A DNA stretch of 64,000 nucleotides from Caballeronia hypogeia (GCF_001544875.2 NZ_FCOA02000001.1:558001-622000); one strand, 5' to 3'. Shown: positions 54,785 to 63,603, numbered from the stretch's first letter. Notes: generated by a model not told the origin, from the sequence alone. Program-made: numbers and translations.

Positions 54785-55228
54785 ATGAAACGAATCCTGC
54801 GATTAATTGCGCTATGCGTGCCGATGCTGGCCGCCGCTTCCGCGCACGCAGACTGCTTCGACGAAGCGGCGAAATACCAGAAGGTCAACCCTCTCATCCT
54901 GCGCGCAATCGCCTGGCAGGAATCGCACAACAAGCCCGACGCCATCAACAAGAACGCCAATGGCTCGACCGACTACGGGCTGATGCAGATCAATTCGATC
55001 CATCTCAACACGCTCGCGCAATACGGCATCAACAGCGGCACGCTGATGGAGCCGTGCAAGAGCGTCTATGTCGCCGCGTGGCATCTGCGCCAGAAAATGA
55101 ACAAGTACGGCAATTCGTGGCAGGCGGTCGGTGCTTACCATTCCGAAACACCGGCGCTGCGCGACAAGTATTCGGCACAGATCATCGAGATCCTGCGTCG
55201 CTGGAAGCTGCTCCAGGCCGCGCGCTGA
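54785..55228 (+). CDS. Lytic transglycosylase, IagB/VirB1-like
   Basis: A 147-residue SLT-fold transglycosylase with a signal peptide (cleavage after SAHA, about residue 22). The catalytic Glu is in IAWQESHNKPDA, followed by DYGLMQINSIH and the AWHLRQKMNKYGNSWQAVGAYH segment. It locally cuts peptidoglycan so that trans-envelope machines can assemble. Because gspD is divergent to it, a role in inserting the type II secretin is plausible but not shown. GGAG lies about 10 nt upstream of the ATG at 54785. Confidence 0.92.
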   Translation: MKRILRLIALCVPMLAAASAHADCFDEAAKYQKVNPLILRAIAWQESHNKPDAINKNANGSTDYGLMQINSIHLNTLAQYGINSGTLMEPCKSVYVAAWHLRQKMNKYGNSWQAVGAYHSETPALRDKYSAQIIEILRRWKLLQAAR

Positions 55229-55361
55229 GCTGCGGGCGTCCGTTGTCCCCGCGCGCCGCGTCCGGCGCATTTGATGCAAAATCCCTTATTCGATGGCCCG
55301 CGTCGCCCGACGGCAGCGCGGGCTCGTGCTCGCGCTCCTTTCTCCGTCACGCTCCACTGCG

Positions 55362-56627
55362 ATGAACCAGACGCCATTGCCCATTACCGTGCTCTCGGGA
55401 TTCACCGGCGCGGGTAAGACCACACTCGCCGACGCCCTGCTGGCCAACGCCGAAGGCGTGCGCATCGGCGCCGTGACCTGCGGCAAGTCCGTCGCGGGCG
55501 CGGACCGGCAAACCACCGAACTGCCCAACGGCTGCCTGCTGCTCACCCTGAGCGACCGGTCGATGGACGCGGTCGAAGGCGCGATCACCTGGATCGCGGA
55601 GCAGAAGCGCTTCGATGCCGTCATCGTCGAATCGTCGGGTTTCGCGGACCCGATCGCGATCGCCGAGCATCTCGCATTCGGCGACGACGATGACGCCACG
55701 CTGGCGGGACGCGCGCATCTCGATACCTTCGTCACAGTTATCGACGCCGCGAGTTTCATGCACGACTACGCTTCGTCGGACTCGCTCGCGGAGCGCGGCT
55801 TTGCAGCCGCGCATCAGTCTGATGACGACGAAGACAAGACGGTCGTCGAAATGCTCATCGCGCAGATCGAGTTCTGCGATGTCATCGTGATCAACAAGAC
55901 CGATCTCGCCGGCAGCGATGAGGTTGAGAAGATCGCGCGCATCCTGCACGCACTCAATCCGCGCGCGCTTCAATTACGGGCGCAATCCGGCTATGTGCCG
56001 GTGGGCGAAGTACTGAGCACCGGACGCTTCGATTTCGACGCCACCGCGAGCGCACCCGGCTGGCTCGCGATTCTCAACGGCGACGATTCATCGGGCGACG
56101 AACCCGATGCTATCGGCGTGAACCATTTCGTGTACCGGGCGCGCCGACCGTTTCATCCCGCGCGATTGTGGAATCTGCTGCACCAGGAATGGCCGGGCGT
56201 GTTGCGCGCGAAGGGCTTCTTCTGGCTAGCCACGCGCAGCGAAGTCGGCGGTTCGCTGTCGCAGGCGGGCGGCACGGTGCGTCATGGTCCGGCGGGCGTG
56301 TGGTGGGCGGCGCAGGATCGCAGCGAGTGGCCGGCCGATGACCCCGAACTCGAAGCAGAGATCGTCGCTGAATGGTATGGCGATCCGGACGACAACAGCG
56401 TTGGCGATCGTCGGCAGGAACTGGTACTGATCGGTCTGGATCTCGACCCCGCCGCATGGCAGGACAAGTTCGATGACTGCCTTCTGACCGATGACGAATG
56501 GGCGCTCGGACCACAGGCGTGGACACGCTTCGACGATCCCTTCCCGGCATGGGAAGTGGAGGAGCATGATCATGACCACGATCGCGATCACGGTCCCGAT
56601 TGCGATTGCGAGGACCATCGACATTGA
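55362..56627 (+). CDS. Divergent CobW-family GTPase (lost CxCC motif)
   Basis: A 421-residue G3E GTPase resembling zinc chaperone paralogues of the ZigA/YciC group. Walker A GFTGAGKTT (13-21) and the base motif VINKTDL are intact. Where family members have an Asn-Asp loop (VNDMSE-like), this protein has VTCGKSVAGA. The CxCC metal motif is reduced to NGCLL (Cys58 only). The C-terminal CobW_C domain is present and ends in an acidic, His-rich tail (HDHDHDRDHGPDCDCEDHRH). Metal handling may rely on that tail. The start is at MNQTPLP; upstream codons are poor. Confidence 0.88.
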   Translation: MNQTPLPITVLSGFTGAGKTTLADALLANAEGVRIGAVTCGKSVAGADRQTTELPNGCLLLTLSDRSMDAVEGAITWIAEQKRFDAVIVESSGFADPIAIAEHLAFGDDDDATLAGRAHLDTFVTVIDAASFMHDYASSDSLAERGFAAAHQSDDDEDKTVVEMLIAQIEFCDVIVINKTDLAGSDEVEKIARILHALNPRALQLRAQSGYVPVGEVLSTGRFDFDATASAPGWLAILNGDDSSGDEPDAIGVNHFVYRARRPFHPARLWNLLHQEWPGVLRAKGFFWLATRSEVGGSLSQAGGTVRHGPAGVWWAAQDRSEWPADDPELEAEIVAEWYGDPDDNSVGDRRQELVLIGLDLDPAAWQDKFDDCLLTDDEWALGPQAWTRFDDPFPAWEVEEHDHDHDRDHGPDCDCEDHRH

Positions 56628-56662
56628 TCTGTGGGCAGCCACCGATGCCCATCGCGCGCACG

Positions 56663-56686
56663 AAAAAAAACCCGCCAAAGGCGGGT
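56663..56686 (-). terminator. Rho-independent terminator of the HU gene
   Basis: A perfect 7-bp stem ACCCGCC / GGCGGGT with an AAA loop is followed on the minus strand by a run of eight T. It lies 56 bp after the HU stop. Confidence 0.93.
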
Positions 56687-56741
56687 CATGTCCAACCGGC
56701 TACTTCTGGTAGCCTCACCTGCTCAACAATCGGCAAAAAGC

Positions 56742-57020
56742 TTACCGCTTGTTCACTGCGTCCTTGAATGCCTTGCCAGCCGTAAACTTGACCGTCTTTG
56801 CGGCCGGGATCTTGATGGACTCGCCGGTCTTCGGGTTGCGGCCGGTGCGCGCTGCGCGCTTTCCCGAGCCGAAGCTGCCAAAGCCGATCAACTGCACTGC
56901 GTCACCTTTCGATACAGCCTTCTTGATCACTTCGAGCAACGTGTCCAGCGTCTCGCCGGTTTGAGCCTTGCTGGCGCCGGTCTGAGCGGCCACGGCGTCG
57001 ATCAATTCCTGTTTGTTCAT
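56742..57020 (-). CDS. hupB: HU family DNA-binding protein
   Basis: A 92-residue histone-like protein beginning [20 protein letters not shown]. The DNA-bending arm contains [16 protein letters not shown], with the Arg-Asn-Pro intercalating proline. It compacts DNA and assists DnaA-dependent origin opening. AAAGGAACC precedes the ATG. It is monocistronic with its own terminator. Confidence 0.96.
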   Translation of the reverse strand: MNKQELIDAVAAQTGASKAQTGETLDTLLEVIKKAVSKGDAVQLIGFGSFGSGKRAARTGRNPKTGESIKIPAAKTVKFTAGKAFKDAVNKR

Positions 57021-57317
57021 TAAGGTTCCTTTATCAGTTTAGGTTGACACGAACAGCGCGAACGCGCCGATTATACGTGCGCAAGCCGTGCAGTCGAGTA
57101 GGGACGGCCTTCTGGCGGGTCCGCCCAACGAATCGGCGATCTTTCGCGCCACTTCACCGGCGTTGCTCCACTTCGTCACCTTCGCGCCGCCTCTGTACGC
57201 GGCGCTTGGTATGATAGCGCAGCGCAAACCCAATCAGGATAAGGGTTTCAAAGATTTACCCTTATATTTTTGGGGCTCCTGGCCGGCTTTTCGACGCAGG
57301 ACACCTGGGTCCGATCC
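57021..57317 (+). promoter_or_regulatory. Divergent hupB/DedA intergenic region with extended -10 and AT-rich hairpin
   Basis: TGGTATGAT at 57207-57215 is an extended -10 for the plus strand. Downstream an 8-bp perfect inverted repeat ATAAGGGT / ACCCTTAT (57239-57246 and 57258-57265) with an 11-nt loop is followed by ATTTTT, which resembles a weak terminator or operator in the leader of the DedA gene. Confidence 0.45.
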
Positions 57318-58343
57318 ATGCTACGCGAGCTGATCATCGAATACGGCCTGCCGTTGGTTTTTGCCAACGTTCTCCTGGAGTGCCTCGGCCTTCCGCTCCC
57401 AGCCTTGCCCACATTGGTTTTGACGGGTGCGATCACGGTCTCCGCAAGCGCTGTGACGGGCGGTTTTCCGGCGCTGTTTCCATCGGCTGCTTGGGGCCCG
57501 CTCGTGGCGATCGTCGTCACCGCAAGCGCCGCCGCGCTCGTCGGCGATACGCTCTGGTTCTGGCTCGGACGCCGTTATGGCAGCCGCGTCCTCGGCTTCC
57601 TGTGCAAGCTGTCCATCTCGCGCGACTCCTGCGTGAGCCGCAGTCTCGACTTCTTCGGGCGCTTCGGCGTGCGCATCCTCGCGCTGTCGAAGTTCATCCC
57701 GGGCCTGTCGACGCTTGCGATCCCCGTTGCGGGCGCGACCGGCATCGGCTTCGGCAGCTTCGTCTTCTATGACGCCATCGGCGCGCTGCTCTGGTCCGGG
57801 CTCGGCGTCGTGTTCGGGGCAATGTTCGCGGATCTCGTCGATACCGGGCTCGCGTATCTCGACTGGCTCGGACGCGGCGCGATCGTCATCGCCGTGATTG
57901 CGCTCGCGCTCTATCTCGCTGCGCGCTGGTGGCGACGCGTGTCGCTGATGCGCAGGCTGCGCATGGCGCGCATCGATATCGCCACGCTGCGTGCGCTGCT
58001 CGAAGGCGAGCCGCCGCCGCTCGTCGTCGATGTGCGCCGCCACGAACGCCGCGCGATGGACCCGTATGCGATTCCCGGCGCGCTGCTGCTGAACGACGAC
58101 GCCGCGACGCAACTCGCGGAGATCGCCCGCGACCGCAAGCTCGTCACGTACTGCGATTGCCCGAGCGAAGTGTCCGCCGCGCTGGCCGCGAGGGAACTCG
58201 CCGCGCATGGCTTCTCCGACGTCGCGCCACTGCTGGGCGGCCTCGCGGCATGGCGCGACGCGGGCTATGCGGTCGAGCCGCTCATCATCGACGACGCCCG
58301 GCAAGACATCGCTCAGATGATCGCCAAAGCGCCTTCCGCATAA
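57318..58343 (+). CDS. DedA family membrane protein fused to a rhodanese domain
   Basis: A 341-residue fusion. Residues 1-215 form a DedA/VTT-type membrane domain with about five helices and the signature FGRFGVRILALSKFIPGLSTLAIPVAGATG. Residues 225-330 form a rhodanese domain with the active-site loop YCDCPSE. DedA proteins recycle undecaprenyl phosphate or lipids across the membrane; the rhodanese part suggests sulfur or redox chemistry. The ATG at 57318 is chosen over an upstream TTG inside the leader hairpin region. Confidence 0.92.
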   Translation: MLRELIIEYGLPLVFANVLLECLGLPLPALPTLVLTGAITVSASAVTGGFPALFPSAAWGPLVAIVVTASAAALVGDTLWFWLGRRYGSRVLGFLCKLSISRDSCVSRSLDFFGRFGVRILALSKFIPGLSTLAIPVAGATGIGFGSFVFYDAIGALLWSGLGVVFGAMFADLVDTGLAYLDWLGRGAIVIAVIALALYLAARWWRRVSLMRRLRMARIDIATLRALLEGEPPPLVVDVRRHERRAMDPYAIPGALLLNDDAATQLAEIARDRKLVTYCDCPSEVSAALAARELAAHGFSDVAPLLGGLAAWRDAGYAVEPLIIDDARQDIAQMIAKAPSA

Positions 58344-58393
58344 CTCGATCGCGTTCGCTTCGAGCGGACGCGTGGCATCTTCTCATCCACCGC

Positions 58394-60226
58394 ATGACCG
58401 AATCCTCGCTTCTCACGCCGCACGATCTTCCCGCGCGTTGGCGTCACAAGCGCATCTTCACTTTTCTGAGCATGCCGTTCGCTCGCGGCAGCGCGTTTCT
58501 CAAGATCTGGGAGCGATGGCGCGACGACGCCGCGCGATGCGAGCGCTTGCATGTCATCGCGCTCGCGCCGCTCGATGCACTCGATGATCCGCCTTCCGAG
58601 CACGATGCATCACCGCTGGCCGCGCAACTCGCGCGTGCGTGGCCGATGCGCGTGGCGGGCGTGCATCGGCTTGAATTCGAGGCTGGGCGCGTGACGCTGA
58701 CGCTTGCAATCGGCCCTGACGTGCGGGAATTGCTGTCACAGCTCTGGCTGCGCGCCGATGCGTTCCATATCGACTCGAGCGATCCTGCCGCAACCGGCGA
58801 TGCGCGCAAGTCATACAAGGCGGTCGCGCGTCTCGCGGGCGATGACGCAACGGTTTCGGTGACGACGAGCATCGATGCGCGAACGGAAACGCGGCGTGCG
58901 CTCGAAGCATCGGGCTTTACTTGCGCGCCCGATGTCGCGCACGCGCCGCTGGTCGCGCGGTTCGCTCCGCGCTGGCGCGTGCGTCGCCACGAGCCGCCGC
59001 AGACATGCGAAGCGAAGACGCGCGAAGCCATTGTCATCGGCGCGGGTCTCGCCGGTTGCGCGATAACTTCGCGACTCGCGGCGCGCGGCTGGCGCGTCAC
59101 GCTGATCGACCGGCATGCGCTGCCCGCGCGCGATGCATCGGGCAATCCGGCGGGCGTGTTTCATCCGATCGTCTGGCGTGACGACAGCATCGCCGCGCGG
59201 CTCACGCGCGCCGGCTTTCTGCATGCGTTGCACGCATGGCGCGCGCTCGAAGAAGCACATCACGATTTGCGACGAACCCACGCGGGCCTGCTGCAGATCG
59301 CCGATACCCCCGACGACGGCGATGCGCTTGCCGCCGCCATCGCGCGCTTCGCGTATCCATCGGAATACGTGCAGCCGATGACGCAAGCCGATGCATCGCG
59401 CATCGCCGGCGTCGAAGTCGCGCGCGGCGGCTGGTTCTTCCCGCATGGCGGCGCGATTTCGCCGGCGGCGGTGTGCGCGGCGCAGCTTGCCTGCGCATCG
59501 GATCGTCTGACGGCGCGTATGAACACGGACGTGGCGCGCATCGCGCACGATGACCACGGCTGGCATGCGTTCGATTCGGGCGGCGCGGAGATCGCGCGCG
59601 CGCCGGTCATGGTGCTGGCCAGCGCGCACGATGCCCAGCGCCTCGCCGGTCTGTACGGCAAGCCGACGCGCAGCGTGCGCGGCCAACTGAGCATTCTCGA
59701 TACCCATGCGGCCGCGCTGCGCGTGCCGGTGATCGGCGAGGGCTACGCGGTTCCGCTCGGCGCGCGCGGCACGCTGATCGGCGCGACCTATGACATAGAC
59801 GATCCTGACCGCGAGATTCGCGAAGCGGGGCATCGCGAGAACATCGGGCGCGTCGCGGGCATGTTGCCAGGGCTCGAGCTCGCGACGGATGCCGTGCGCG
59901 AAGGCCGCGTCGCGTTCCGCTGCGTGACCAGCGACCGCATGCCGATGATCGGCCAGCTCGCCGACGAAAACGCCGCGCGAGCCGACGCACGCCGCCTCTC
60001 CGGCGCGTGGCCGCTCGATCTGCCGCGCATGGCGGGGCTTTATGGCGCGTTCGCGTTCGGCTCGCGCGGCCTCGTCTGGGCAACGCTCGCGGCCGAGCTG
60101 ATCGCATCGCAGATCGAGGGCGAGCCGTGGCCGATCGAGCGCGATCTGGCCGAAGCCATCGACCCAGCCCGTTTCTTGCTAAGGGCACTCCGGCATGGTG
60201 AGTTATCCCCGGCGACTTGTGGATAA
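58394..60226 (+). CDS. mnmC: MnmC-like protein with decayed methyltransferase domain and intact FAD oxidase domain
   Basis: A 610-residue homologue of the bifunctional tRNA mnm5s2U34 enzyme MnmC; full-length relatives are about 650 residues. The C-terminal FAD domain (MnmC1, oxidase) is intact, with the dinucleotide motif VIGAGLAGC at 214-222, GNPAGVFHP and the C-terminal GAFAFGSRGLVWA. The N-terminal methyltransferase half starts at the segment LPARWRHKR, missing about 50 usual residues. Its SAM motif (normally ETGFGxGxNFL) reads LSMPFARGSAFL, and the DGFAP catalytic motif reads IDSSDPA. The protein is probably only an oxidase. The stop codon lies within a consensus DnaA box. Confidence 0.85.
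   Translation: MTESSLLTPHDLPARWRHKRIFTFLSMPFARGSAFLKIWERWRDDAARCERLHVIALAPLDALDDPPSEHDASPLAAQLARAWPMRVAGVHRLEFEAGRVTLTLAIGPDVRELLSQLWLRADAFHIDSSDPAATGDARKSYKAVARLAGDDATVSVTTSIDARTETRRALEASGFTCAPDVAHAPLVARFAPRWRVRRHEPPQTCEAKTREAIVIGAGLAGCAITSRLAARGWRVTLIDRHALPARDASGNPAGVFHPIVWRDDSIAARLTRAGFLHALHAWRALEEAHHDLRRTHAGLLQIADTPDDGDALAAAIARFAYPSEYVQPMTQADASRIAGVEVARGGWFFPHGGAISPAAVCAAQLACASDRLTARMNTDVARIAHDDHGWHAFDSGGAEIARAPVMVLASAHDAQRLAGLYGKPTRSVRGQLSILDTHAAALRVPVIGEGYAVPLGARGTLIGATYDIDDPDREIREAGHRENIGRVAGMLPGLELATDAVREGRVAFRCVTSDRMPMIGQLADENAARADARRLSGAWPLDLPRMAGLYGAFAFGSRGLVWATLAAELIASQIEGEPWPIERDLAEAIDPARFLLRALRHGELSPATCG
60203..60211 (+). other. Weak DnaA box (7/9)
   Basis: TTATCCCCG matches the DnaA box TTATCCACA at seven of nine positions and lies 7 bp from a perfect box. 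It is inside the mnmC coding region. Confidence 0.4.
60218..60226 (-). other. DnaA box, perfect consensus, overlapping the mnmC stop codon
   Basis: TGTGGATAA is the complement of TTATCCACA. Its last three bases are the TAA stop codon of mnmC. Confidence 0.7.
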
Positions 60227-60397
60227 CCCGTCGGATTGAAGGTGAAACTCGTGTGAACGCGTTGTGCACGTAAACGGGACAACTTGAAGGCCGTCTTCGA
60301 AGTCCAAAAGTTGTTCCGAGTTTACCGCGGCGCGCCAACATGTTTACGGTGCGCTTCTGCTTTCTTCAAATCATTGAATCAAAAGATGAAAGATAGG

Positions 60398-60406
60398 TTA
60401 TCCACA
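60398..60406 (+). other. DnaA box, perfect consensus
   Basis: TTATCCACA is followed by a GC-rich spacer and then CTACTAC and AT-rich DNA. This is the order of a basal origin unwinding module. Confidence 0.75.
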
Positions 60407-60465
60407 GAAGCGGGCGATGCTTGTTAACAACTACTACGTTTATATACAGTAAACCTGTAAACACC
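60407..60465 (+). other. Putative origin unwinding element A (GC spacer, DnaA-trio, AT-rich)
   Basis: Directly after the DnaA box come a GC-rich spacer, CTTGTTAAC, then ACTACTACG (complementary-strand trinucleotides TAG-TAG) and the AT-rich TTTATATACAGTAAACCTGTAAAC. The arrangement DnaA box, GC-rich cluster, DnaA-trio is that described for Bacillus subtilis basal unwinding. A 30-bp part (60420-60449) recurs in inverted orientation at 63561-63590, identical at 23 of 30 positions. Confidence 0.65.
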
Positions 60466-61027
60466 TGACGGAGAGGCCACCGTCAGCAGCATGTTCGAGA
60501 GTCCGGAACCCCGTAACTGGAACAACCGGTCAGCTTTTCCAATCTGGCCCAAACTCGGCAGTCGCTTTTACTTCATAAGAATCATGAGTTTGGGACTTTC
60601 TGTCAGGGGCACCGAGGTATGGCACAATCGCGCTTCTTCCTGCGTCGCGCCGTTCACACGGCGCCCGCTTCAATGGAACGATGGTTGCGCGCCAAGAATC
60701 TGATCAACCAAGCCGCAACGTCGTTTGCTGTGTTCGGCCGAGTAATCGAGCGAGCGCCGCGTGCATCGCCCCTGTCACACGGATCCGGGATCTCCGGTGC
60801 GACATTGCAGGCATGCATGGCCCGCCGCTTTCAGCCGGACGCGTCGTCTAATTCGTGCACGGCCAGACCGTGACGCCGTGTTCGTTCGCATTTCGTTTCG
60901 CCTGAATGAACCACCGCTCGCATGGACGGGCGGATGCGCGCCGCCCGCCAGCGCGCGCCGTCGATGCGAGTCGCGCAAAGCAACGTGCACCCTCTGCTAA
61001 AGCAGCAACGAAGGAGAAGCCAATACG

Positions 61028-62230
61028 ATGAATTCGGCATTTTCATTTTTGCCCGCGTGGCCGCTCGAACCCGACGCCATTATGTGGGCCGGTCTCGCGC
61101 TCGTCACGGCGGGACTTGCCGGAGAACTGCTGTGGCGCGCGTGGCGACTGCCGCGCATCACCGGCTATGCGGTGATCGGACTGATCGCCGGCAATGCGGG
61201 TCTGGGAGTGATCGACTCCAGCGCGGGCGGCCTGTCGCGGCCGCTTCTCGATGTCGCGCTGGGCCTGCTGCTCTTCGAGCTCGGCGGCCGGCTCGATCTG
61301 CGCTGGATTCGCCGCAATCCGTACCTGATTCTGTCGAGCATCGCCGAGTCGACGTTTACGTTCGGCCTCGTGCTGATCGCGCTGACGCTGCTCAATGTGC
61401 CGACGATGCCCTCGGTCGTGGTCGCGGCCATCGCGATGGCCACGTCGCCCGCCATGGTCATTCAGCTGAAGACCGAACTGCGCGCGGAAGGCCAGGTCAC
61501 GCAGCGTCTTCTTACCCTGACCGCGCTCAACAGCATGTACGCGGTCGTGGTCGAAAAACTCGCGGCAGGCGTGCTGCATCAGGAAATCTACGGCAACACG
61601 TTCGCCACGATCCTGCAGCCGCTTTATCTGCTCATCGGTTCACTGGTGCTCGCGTTCCTGCTCGCGCGCGCGTGCAACCTGCTGGTGCGCCGCCTGCCCG
61701 CAAACGACGAGCATTCGTTCGTCGCGCTGTTCGGGCTGGTGCTGCTGGCGATCGCGGTCGCGCACATCTTCAAGCTGTCGACGATTCTCGCGCTGCTGGC
61801 CGCCGGCATCATCGTGAAGAACGCCGACGAGCGGCCGCAACTCTGGCCGTCGCATTTCGGTTCGGCTGGCTGGCTGCTCACCGTGATCCTGTTCGCGCTG
61901 ACGCTGACGTCGTTTCACTGGAGCGATATCGCGCTGGGCGGCTTGGCGGCGCTCGGGCTGATCGTCGCGCGCTTCATCGGCAAGCTGGTCGGCGTGCTGA
62001 TCTTCGCCAAGCCGAGCGGACTGAACCTGAAGCAGGGCGCGGCCCTCGGCGTCGCGCTCACGCCGATGTCCGCGCTCGCGTATCTGCTCGTCGACGACAT
62101 GTACGTGCTCTATCCCGACTACGATCCCACGCTGCGCGCGATCGTCATGTGCTCGATCGTCGTGCTGCAGATCGTGGCGCCTTTCGTGGTGTACCGTAGT
62201 TTGTCGGCGGTGGGCGAGCGGCGCGAATGA
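61028..62230 (+). CDS. CPA2-type cation:proton antiporter
   Basis: A 400-residue monovalent cation:proton antiporter of the Kef/NapA type with about 11-12 membrane helices and no C-terminal RCK/TrkA domain. Typical segments are LIAGNAGLGVIDSSAGGLSR, LGLLLFELGGRLDLRW and ATSPAMVIQLKTELRAEG. It exchanges Na+ or K+ for protons in the inner membrane. AAGGAG precedes the ATG. The gene lies between the two DnaA-box blocks and is followed by the ligase gene after 30 bp. Confidence 0.92.
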   Translation: MNSAFSFLPAWPLEPDAIMWAGLALVTAGLAGELLWRAWRLPRITGYAVIGLIAGNAGLGVIDSSAGGLSRPLLDVALGLLLFELGGRLDLRWIRRNPYLILSSIAESTFTFGLVLIALTLLNVPTMPSVVVAAIAMATSPAMVIQLKTELRAEGQVTQRLLTLTALNSMYAVVVEKLAAGVLHQEIYGNTFATILQPLYLLIGSLVLAFLLARACNLLVRRLPANDEHSFVALFGLVLLAIAVAHIFKLSTILALLAAGIIVKNADERPQLWPSHFGSAGWLLTVILFALTLTSFHWSDIALGGLAALGLIVARFIGKLVGVLIFAKPSGLNLKQGAALGVALTPMSALAYLLVDDMYVLYPDYDPTLRAIVMCSIVVLQIVAPFVVYRSLSAVGERRE

Positions 62231-62260
62231 CGCGCCGGCATTGAACATTCAAGAGGCGTC

Positions 62261-63373
62261 ATGGCACTCGAACCTTTCATCAATTCCGAACCGTTCACGT
62301 TCGGCGTCGAACTGGAGATCCAGGTCGTCAATACGCACGACTACGATCTGACCCGCGCCGCGTCGGACCTCATGCGTCTCATCAAGGACGAAAAGATTCC
62401 GGGCAACATCACGCCCGAAATCACCGAAAGCATGATCGAGCTGTCGACCGGCATCTGCACGACGCACGAGCAGGCCGTCACCGATCTGCGCAAGATTCGT
62501 GACACGCTCGTCGCCGCGGCGGATCAGCTCAACGTCGGACTTGCCGGCGGAGGTACCCACGCCTTTCAGCAATGGAGCGACCGCCAGATCTACGACGCGC
62601 CGCGCTTCCAGTACATCTCCGAGCTGTACGGCTATCTTGCCAAACAGTTCACGGTGTTCGGCCAGCACGTCCACATTGGCTGCCCGGACCCGAACAGCGC
62701 GCTGTTCCTGCTGCATTCGATGTCGCGCTACATTCCGCATTTCATCGCGCTCTCGGCGTCGTCGCCGTATATCCAGGGCGTCGATACTGGCTTTCACTCG
62801 GCGCGCCTGAACTCGGTGTTCGCGTTCCCGCTGTCGGGCCGCGCGCCGTTCGTGCTGACCTGGGAAGGCTTCGAGGAGTACTTCTCGAAGATGGTCAACA
62901 CGGGCGTCGTCAACAGCATGAAGGACTTCTACTGGGATATCCGGCCGAAGCCCGGCTTCGGCACGATCGAAGTCCGCGTGATGGACACGCCGTTGTCCGT
63001 CGACCGTGCCGCGGCCATCGCCTGCTACATTCAAACGCTGTCGCGCTATCTGCTGCTCGACAAGCCGCTGACGCCGCGCGAGGACGACTATCTGGTCTAC
63101 ACCTTCAATCGCTTCGAGGCGTGCCGCTTCGGGTTGCAAGGCACGTGCATCCATCCGCAGACGGGCGAGCGGCGGACGATCGGCGAGGACATTCTCGCGA
63201 CGCTGGACGTGCTCAGGCCGCACGCCGAGGCGCTCGGCTCCCAGGCGGCGCTCGCCGAGGTGGCGGACATTGCACGTGGCATCAACGATGCGACGTGGCT
63301 GCGCGGCGTCGTCGACAAGGAGAAATCGCTGCACGAGGCGGTCAGGCAACAATGCCTGCAGTGGCGTCGATAA
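62261..63373 (+). CDS. YbdK-type carboxylate-amine ligase (GCS2 family)
   Basis: A 370-residue member of the glutamate-cysteine ligase GCS2 family, YbdK type. Motifs include [12 protein letters not shown] at the N-terminus (Glu for metal/ATP), [27 protein letters not shown] and [14 protein letters not shown]. YbdK has weak gamma-glutamylcysteine synthetase activity in E. coli. This genome also has a conventional gshA at 35868, so the role here is probably different. It is co-transcribed with the antiporter gene and followed by a hairpin terminator. Confidence 0.93.
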   Translation: MALEPFINSEPFTFGVELEIQVVNTHDYDLTRAASDLMRLIKDEKIPGNITPEITESMIELSTGICTTHEQAVTDLRKIRDTLVAAADQLNVGLAGGGTHAFQQWSDRQIYDAPRFQYISELYGYLAKQFTVFGQHVHIGCPDPNSALFLLHSMSRYIPHFIALSASSPYIQGVDTGFHSARLNSVFAFPLSGRAPFVLTWEGFEEYFSKMVNTGVVNSMKDFYWDIRPKPGFGTIEVRVMDTPLSVDRAAAIACYIQTLSRYLLLDKPLTPREDDYLVYTFNRFEACRFGLQGTCIHPQTGERRTIGEDILATLDVLRPHAEALGSQAALAEVADIARGINDATWLRGVVDKEKSLHEAVRQQCLQWRR

Positions 63374-63412
63374 CGCTGCGCTTACGCCGGTGAGTATTGG
63401 TGAATCAAGACG

Positions 63413-63452
63413 AAAGGCCGTTTAGATGAGAATCTAAGCGGCCTTTGTCTTT
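63413..63452 (+). terminator. Hairpin terminator after the ligase gene
   Basis: A 14-bp stem with one mismatch (aaaggccgtttaga paired with tctaagcggccttt) and a 6-nt loop is followed by a T-rich but interrupted tail. It lies 40 bp after the stop codon. Confidence 0.7.
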
Positions 63453-63540
63453 GCGCCCCTCCGTATGAAACACGTGCATGGCGAGCAAGCGGAATAAAGC
63501 GCTCGCGGCAACGTTTCAAGAAGAACCGATTCGATGCCGC

Positions 63541-63603
63541 TAAGGTTTACTTCAAAAAATCCGTATACGTCCGTAATAGTAGTTAACAAGTCCGTCACCA
63601 ATC
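63541..63603 (-). other. Putative origin unwinding element B (inverted copy)
   Basis: Read on the minus strand, the 8/9 DnaA box at 63604-63612 is followed by a spacer, CTTGTTAAC, CTACTATTACG and AT-rich DNA. On the plus strand this gives TAA-TAG-TAG trinucleotides. The 30-bp core (63561-63590) is an inverted copy of 60420-60449. Confidence 0.65.

Larger units (their letters stand above)
60227..61027. other. Large non-coding block with DnaA boxes (left half of putative origin)
   Basis: About 800 bp without a credible gene; the open frames are short and of poor composition. The first 250 bp is AT-rich and holds a perfect DnaA box and a trio/AT-rich module. A 9-bp inverted repeat CCCAAACTC / GAGTTTGGG lies at 60548-60556 and 60586-60594. 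A possible promoter (CTGTCA-17-CACAAT, 60600-60628) could serve the antiporter gene. An AAGGAG ribosome-binding site lies at about 61012. Confidence 0.6.

Noticed and set aside
60621..60636. Sigma-54-like TGGCAC element
   Set aside because: The TGGCAC half is present, but the TTGC half at the required spacing is missing.
60619..60873. Open frame in the origin-side gap upstream of the antiporter gene
   Set aside because: Atypical composition, no ribosome-binding site and no recognisable feature. The region looks non-coding on both strands.
63465..63480. ParS-like sequence ATGAAACACGTGCATG
   Set aside because: It has the CACGTG core, but the flanks do not make the TGTTTCACGTGAAACA palindrome. 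A similar chance hit occurs at about 22140.
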